NCBI GenBank assembly: GCA_009668925.1
Contig: SBEK01000068.1
Location: forward strand, 1-18,473
Length of the DNA stretch: 18,473 nucleotides
Reading direction: 5' to 3'
Origin: Deltaproteobacteria bacterium
GTDB lineage: Bacteria > Desulfobacterota > Syntrophia > Syntrophales > Smithellaceae
The translations under genes were made by a program, and so were the position numbers. How positions within the stretch are numbered: position 1 is the first letter of the stretch; the number at the start of each line of letters is the position of its first letter. Positions 16,657 through 18,473 of the stretch are shown here, one piece after another. The notes beneath the pieces were generated by a model that worked only from the letters and a program-made list of their open reading frames with translations, was not told the origin of the DNA and did not search any database.

Positions 16657-17289
16657 TTATGAAGGCAAGAATAAAGATATAAGTGTGATAATGCCGTACT
16701 GAAATAGATGAATCACGGGGTCCAGTGCTCCCAGAAGCAAAAGCCCCAGCACAATGAAAAAGCCGAACGGTTCAATTTGATAAAGGACGCGGTTAATCGA
16801 TTCCGGTGTAAACCCCATCAGGATTTTCGAACCGTCCAGAGGAGGAATCGGAATTAAGTTAAACGCCGCCAGCAAGATGTTGATATAGGAAAGCAGATAC
16901 AGTACCTGATAGATCATACCGCCGGGCGCTGGCGAAAAGAGTCGCCAGGCAAGCAAAGCAAAAAAAGCAATCAGGATGTTTGCCGAAATGCCGGCGGCCG
17001 ACACCAGGATCAGGCCTTTTCGTCTTTGCGGCGCCGGGATGTTCTCCAAATTGATGGGGACGGGTTTGGCCCAGCCGAAGCCGACAATAAGCAACATGAG
17101 CGAGCCGATGGGATCGAGGTGCCTCAGCGGATTCAGTGTCAGCCGGCCGAGCCATTTGGCCGTGGCATCGCCCATCCGGTAGGCCACCCAGCCGTGGGCC
17201 AGTTCGTGTAAAATCACGGAATACAAGAGTAACACGGACAGCATAACGAAAGCGATCGGGTCGCTGATTAACAGTCGAATTAAACCCAT
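16657..17289 (-). CDS. Site-2 protease family (M50) integral membrane metallopeptidase
   Basis: Site-2 proteases cleave membrane-spanning segments of substrates such as anti-sigma factors. This 210-residue protein is the compact type without a PDZ domain (relatives are annotated YwhC/Rip2-like, MEROPS M50 group). The zinc motif HELAH (28-32) sits in the first hydrophobic region. The conserved NPLRHLDPIGSLML and GWAKPVPIN segments follow, and NLIPIPPLDGSKIL supplies the third metal ligand D152. About five to six membrane segments are expected. All catalytic residues are present, so it should be active; the substrate is unknown. GAAGAG just upstream is an acceptable ribosome site. It is first in a two-gene unit with the nitroreductase and is divergent from the cyclic-nucleotide-binding membrane protein gene. 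Confidence 0.92.
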   Translation of the reverse strand: MGLIRLLISDPIAFVMLSVLLLYSVILHELAHGWVAYRMGDATAKWLGRLTLNPLRHLDPIGSLMLLIVGFGWAKPVPINLENIPAPQRRKGLILVSAAGISANILIAFFALLAWRLFSPAPGGMIYQVLYLLSYINILLAAFNLIPIPPLDGSKILMGFTPESINRVLYQIEPFGFFIVLGLLLLGALDPVIHLFQYGIITLISLFLPS

Positions 17290-17342
17290 AACGTCTCTTC
17301 ACCACCAGCAGTGTTTTTTGTTTTTCGGGCGGCTCCTTCGCT

Positions 17343-17362
17343 TGGCGATCCGGAGATCGCCA
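17343..17362. repeat. Perfect 8-bp inverted repeat upstream of the M50 gene
   Basis: TGGCGATC and GATCGCCA flank a CGGA tetraloop. In the predicted minus-strand transcript it would start within a few bases of the 5' end and form a stable hairpin about 53 bases before the start codon. It could equally be a protein-binding operator. No T run follows on either strand, so it is not an intrinsic terminator. Confidence 0.6.
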
Positions 17363-17370
17363 TCCTGTTT

Positions 17371-17399
17371 AAGATAAGCATCCGTAGTCCCGAACTCAA
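17371..17399 (-). promoter_or_regulatory. Candidate promoter of the M50 protease-nitroreductase unit
   Basis: On the minus strand TTGAGT (plus 17394-17399) is followed after exactly 17 bases by TATCTT (plus 17371-17376). Each box matches four of six consensus bases. Initiation near 17364 would give a leader of about 75 bases beginning with the 8-bp hairpin at 17343-17362. Confidence 0.4.
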
Positions 17400-17488
17400 G
17401 CCTGAGGTGCGAGTAAATCATGGTCCCGGGACATATTCAATAAGAAGTTTACGCTTTTCCGACCGTGGAGATCACCGCAATGAGGGCC

Positions 17489-17517
17489 TTGACAGGCGCA
17501 GAGCATCTCCATATACT
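17489..17517 (+). promoter_or_regulatory. Strong sigma-70 promoter of the cyclic-nucleotide-binding membrane protein gene
   Basis: A perfect TTGACA (17489-17494), an ideal 17-base spacer and TATACT (17512-17517, five of six) make this the best consensus promoter in the window. Transcription should begin near 17524, giving a leader of about 46 bases to ATG 17570. A 10-base palindrome GTCCCGGGAC (17423-17432) lies about 57 bases upstream of the -35. Confidence 0.75.
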
Positions 17518-17569
17518 CACGATCCGACAGTTGGCGTTGTCTCCAAAACAAACTTGGGCAGGTTAGGAC

Positions 17570-18473
17570 ATGGCCTTGGATGATCCGATTACCTCCGATA
17601 ACGTTTACAAGCGATCCCAAAAGAATTCTCTATTTGAGGGCCTCAGCGAGGAGCAGATCAGGACGCTTTTTTCCATCAGCAAGGAAATCACGCTGGATAA
17701 AGATTGTTACCTGATGCATGAAGGGGACGAGGCCCGTGAAATATTTCTGATCATTGACGGCACACTCGAAATCAGCCGCTACGACGCCAAACACAAACAA
17801 AACCACGTGATCGCTACATTGAAAGGCGGTGATACGGTGGGCGAAGTGTCGTTGCTGGACAGCGGGCTTCGCTCGGCTTCCGCCTGTGCGAAATTGCCGT
17901 GCCGCTTGCGCAGCATATCTTTTGCCGATCTCCAGGAAATTGCCCAACGGGACAAAGCGATCTACAGCATTTTTTATCATCTGACGAAGAACATCGGCCA
18001 GCGGCTTCGCCATTCCAATGATGTGGCCCTGCAAGCTCTGGAAAAGCAACTGGACGAATTTAAAACCCGCGTCACTCTGGGCAACTTCTTTGTCTATATC
18101 GTCATCATGCTGTCGCTGTTCACGTTCAGTCTCGATGGCCTGAAGTACGTGATGAATATCGGCAAGAACAGCAGTTACATCACGCTGCCCCTGACTCTCG
18201 CGTTCTTCATTTTCTTTATCGTCTTTATGAAAACATCCAGTTTTCCCCTTTCGACCTTCGGTCTGACCCTGAATAACTGGAAAAAGGCTATCGTGGAAGG
18301 TATCGTTTTTACGATTCCGTTTGGCGCCGTCATTCTGGCCCTGAAGTGGGTGCTTATTCATTATGTGCCCGGCTATATGGGCAAGCCGCTGATCGAAGGA
18401 ATCGCTTCGATGAATGCCGATCCGAAAACCTGGTGGACGTTTCTGTTCATCTATATTCTGATTGTGGCCCCCC
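17570..18473 (+). CDS. Cyclic nucleotide-binding domain fused to CPBP-type membrane domain (3'-truncated by window end)
   Basis: The frame is open from ATG 17570 to the window edge (301 residues visible). A TAG at 17564-17566 just upstream makes this the first possible start, and GGCAGG (17557-17562) is a fair ribosome site. Residues about 19-140 form a cyclic nucleotide-binding domain: LFEGLSEEQIRTLF, EGDEAREIFLIIDG and a phosphate-binding cassette VGEVSLLDSGLRSASACA (90-107) with the key E92 and R101, fitting the classic cAMP/cGMP-binding signature. There is no helix-turn-helix, so it is not a Crp-type regulator. A short helical linker (about 150-168) leads to membrane segments at about 170-188, 203-220 and 241-263 and one starting near 290. 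FGLTLNNWKKAIVEG and the final YILIVAP resemble CPBP (CAAX-like) intramembrane proteases just before their EExxxR active site, which would lie beyond the window. The domain call is firm for the sensor and an inference for the protease. Confidence 0.8.
   Translation, partial: MALDDPITSDNVYKRSQKNSLFEGLSEEQIRTLFSISKEITLDKDCYLMHEGDEAREIFLIIDGTLEISRYDAKHKQNHVIATLKGGDTVGEVSLLDSGLRSASACAKLPCRLRSISFADLQEIAQRDKAIYSIFYHLTKNIGQRLRHSNDVALQALEKQLDEFKTRVTLGNFFVYIVIMLSLFTFSLDGLKYVMNIGKNSSYITLPLTLAFFIFFIVFMKTSSFPLSTFGLTLNNWKKAIVEGIVFTIPFGAVILALKWVLIHYVPGYMGKPLIEGIASMNADPKTWWTFLFIYILIVAP

Noticed and set aside
17311..17620. Small frames on both strands in the divergent region (17311-17583 plus, 17396-17620 minus)
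   Set aside because: They overlap the promoter and start of the cyclic-nucleotide-binding gene and resemble nothing known. The minus product has several cysteines, but in no recognised spacing.
17630..18361. 243-residue open frame on the minus strand
   Set aside because: It lies antisense to the cyclic-nucleotide-binding membrane protein, whose + strand frame shows clear family motifs, an ideal promoter and a start after an in-frame stop. The minus product is low-complexity and unlike any family.

Overview
The window looks like ordinary chromosome from a Gram-negative anaerobe. The best guess is a Desulfobacterota or Syntrophales-type relative; this is inferred from gene content and style (smc next to ftsY, a stand-alone transaldolase-fusion-type phosphoglucose isomerase, a coenzyme A-disulfide reductase-like flavoprotein, a cyclic-nucleotide sensor joined to a membrane domain) and not from a phylogenetic marker. 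Base composition is near 50% G+C throughout. Fifteen protein genes and one tRNA gene can be supported. I see no CRISPR array, rRNA gene or intact insertion sequence.

Region 1 (1-6240, + strand): smc (chromosome condensation), ftsY (SRP receptor), a small PPP-type metallophosphatase and a glutamate formimidoyltransferase. The last two genes are nearly contiguous. Region 2 (6241-6734): a likely promoter, a tRNA-Arg(CCU) gene with encoded CCA, and about 340 bases in which I see no convincing gene.

Region 3 (6735-16041, + strand): thioredoxin reductase, then lgt (lipoprotein lipidation), a CoA-disulfide reductase-like flavoprotein, a TerC-family membrane protein, a SpoU/TrmH RNA methyltransferase and cutA, spaced from -11 to +31 bases. 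After a probable terminator come transketolase and phosphoglucose isomerase (gap 15 bases), giving a sugar-phosphate pair shared by the pentose phosphate pathway and gluconeogenesis. The middle of this block joins thiol redox, metal handling and envelope maturation.

Region 4 (16049-18473): two - strand genes, an M50 site-2 protease followed by a nitroreductase, converge on the isomerase gene with only 7 bases between. Divergent from the protease, across a 280-base control region, is a + strand gene that runs off the window end. It encodes a cyclic-nucleotide-binding domain followed by membrane helices resembling a CPBP (CAAX-like) intramembrane protease. Its promoter is the best match to the sigma-70 consensus in the window. 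This divergent pair of putative intramembrane proteases, one with an apparent cAMP/cGMP-type sensor, is the most interesting part of the window.
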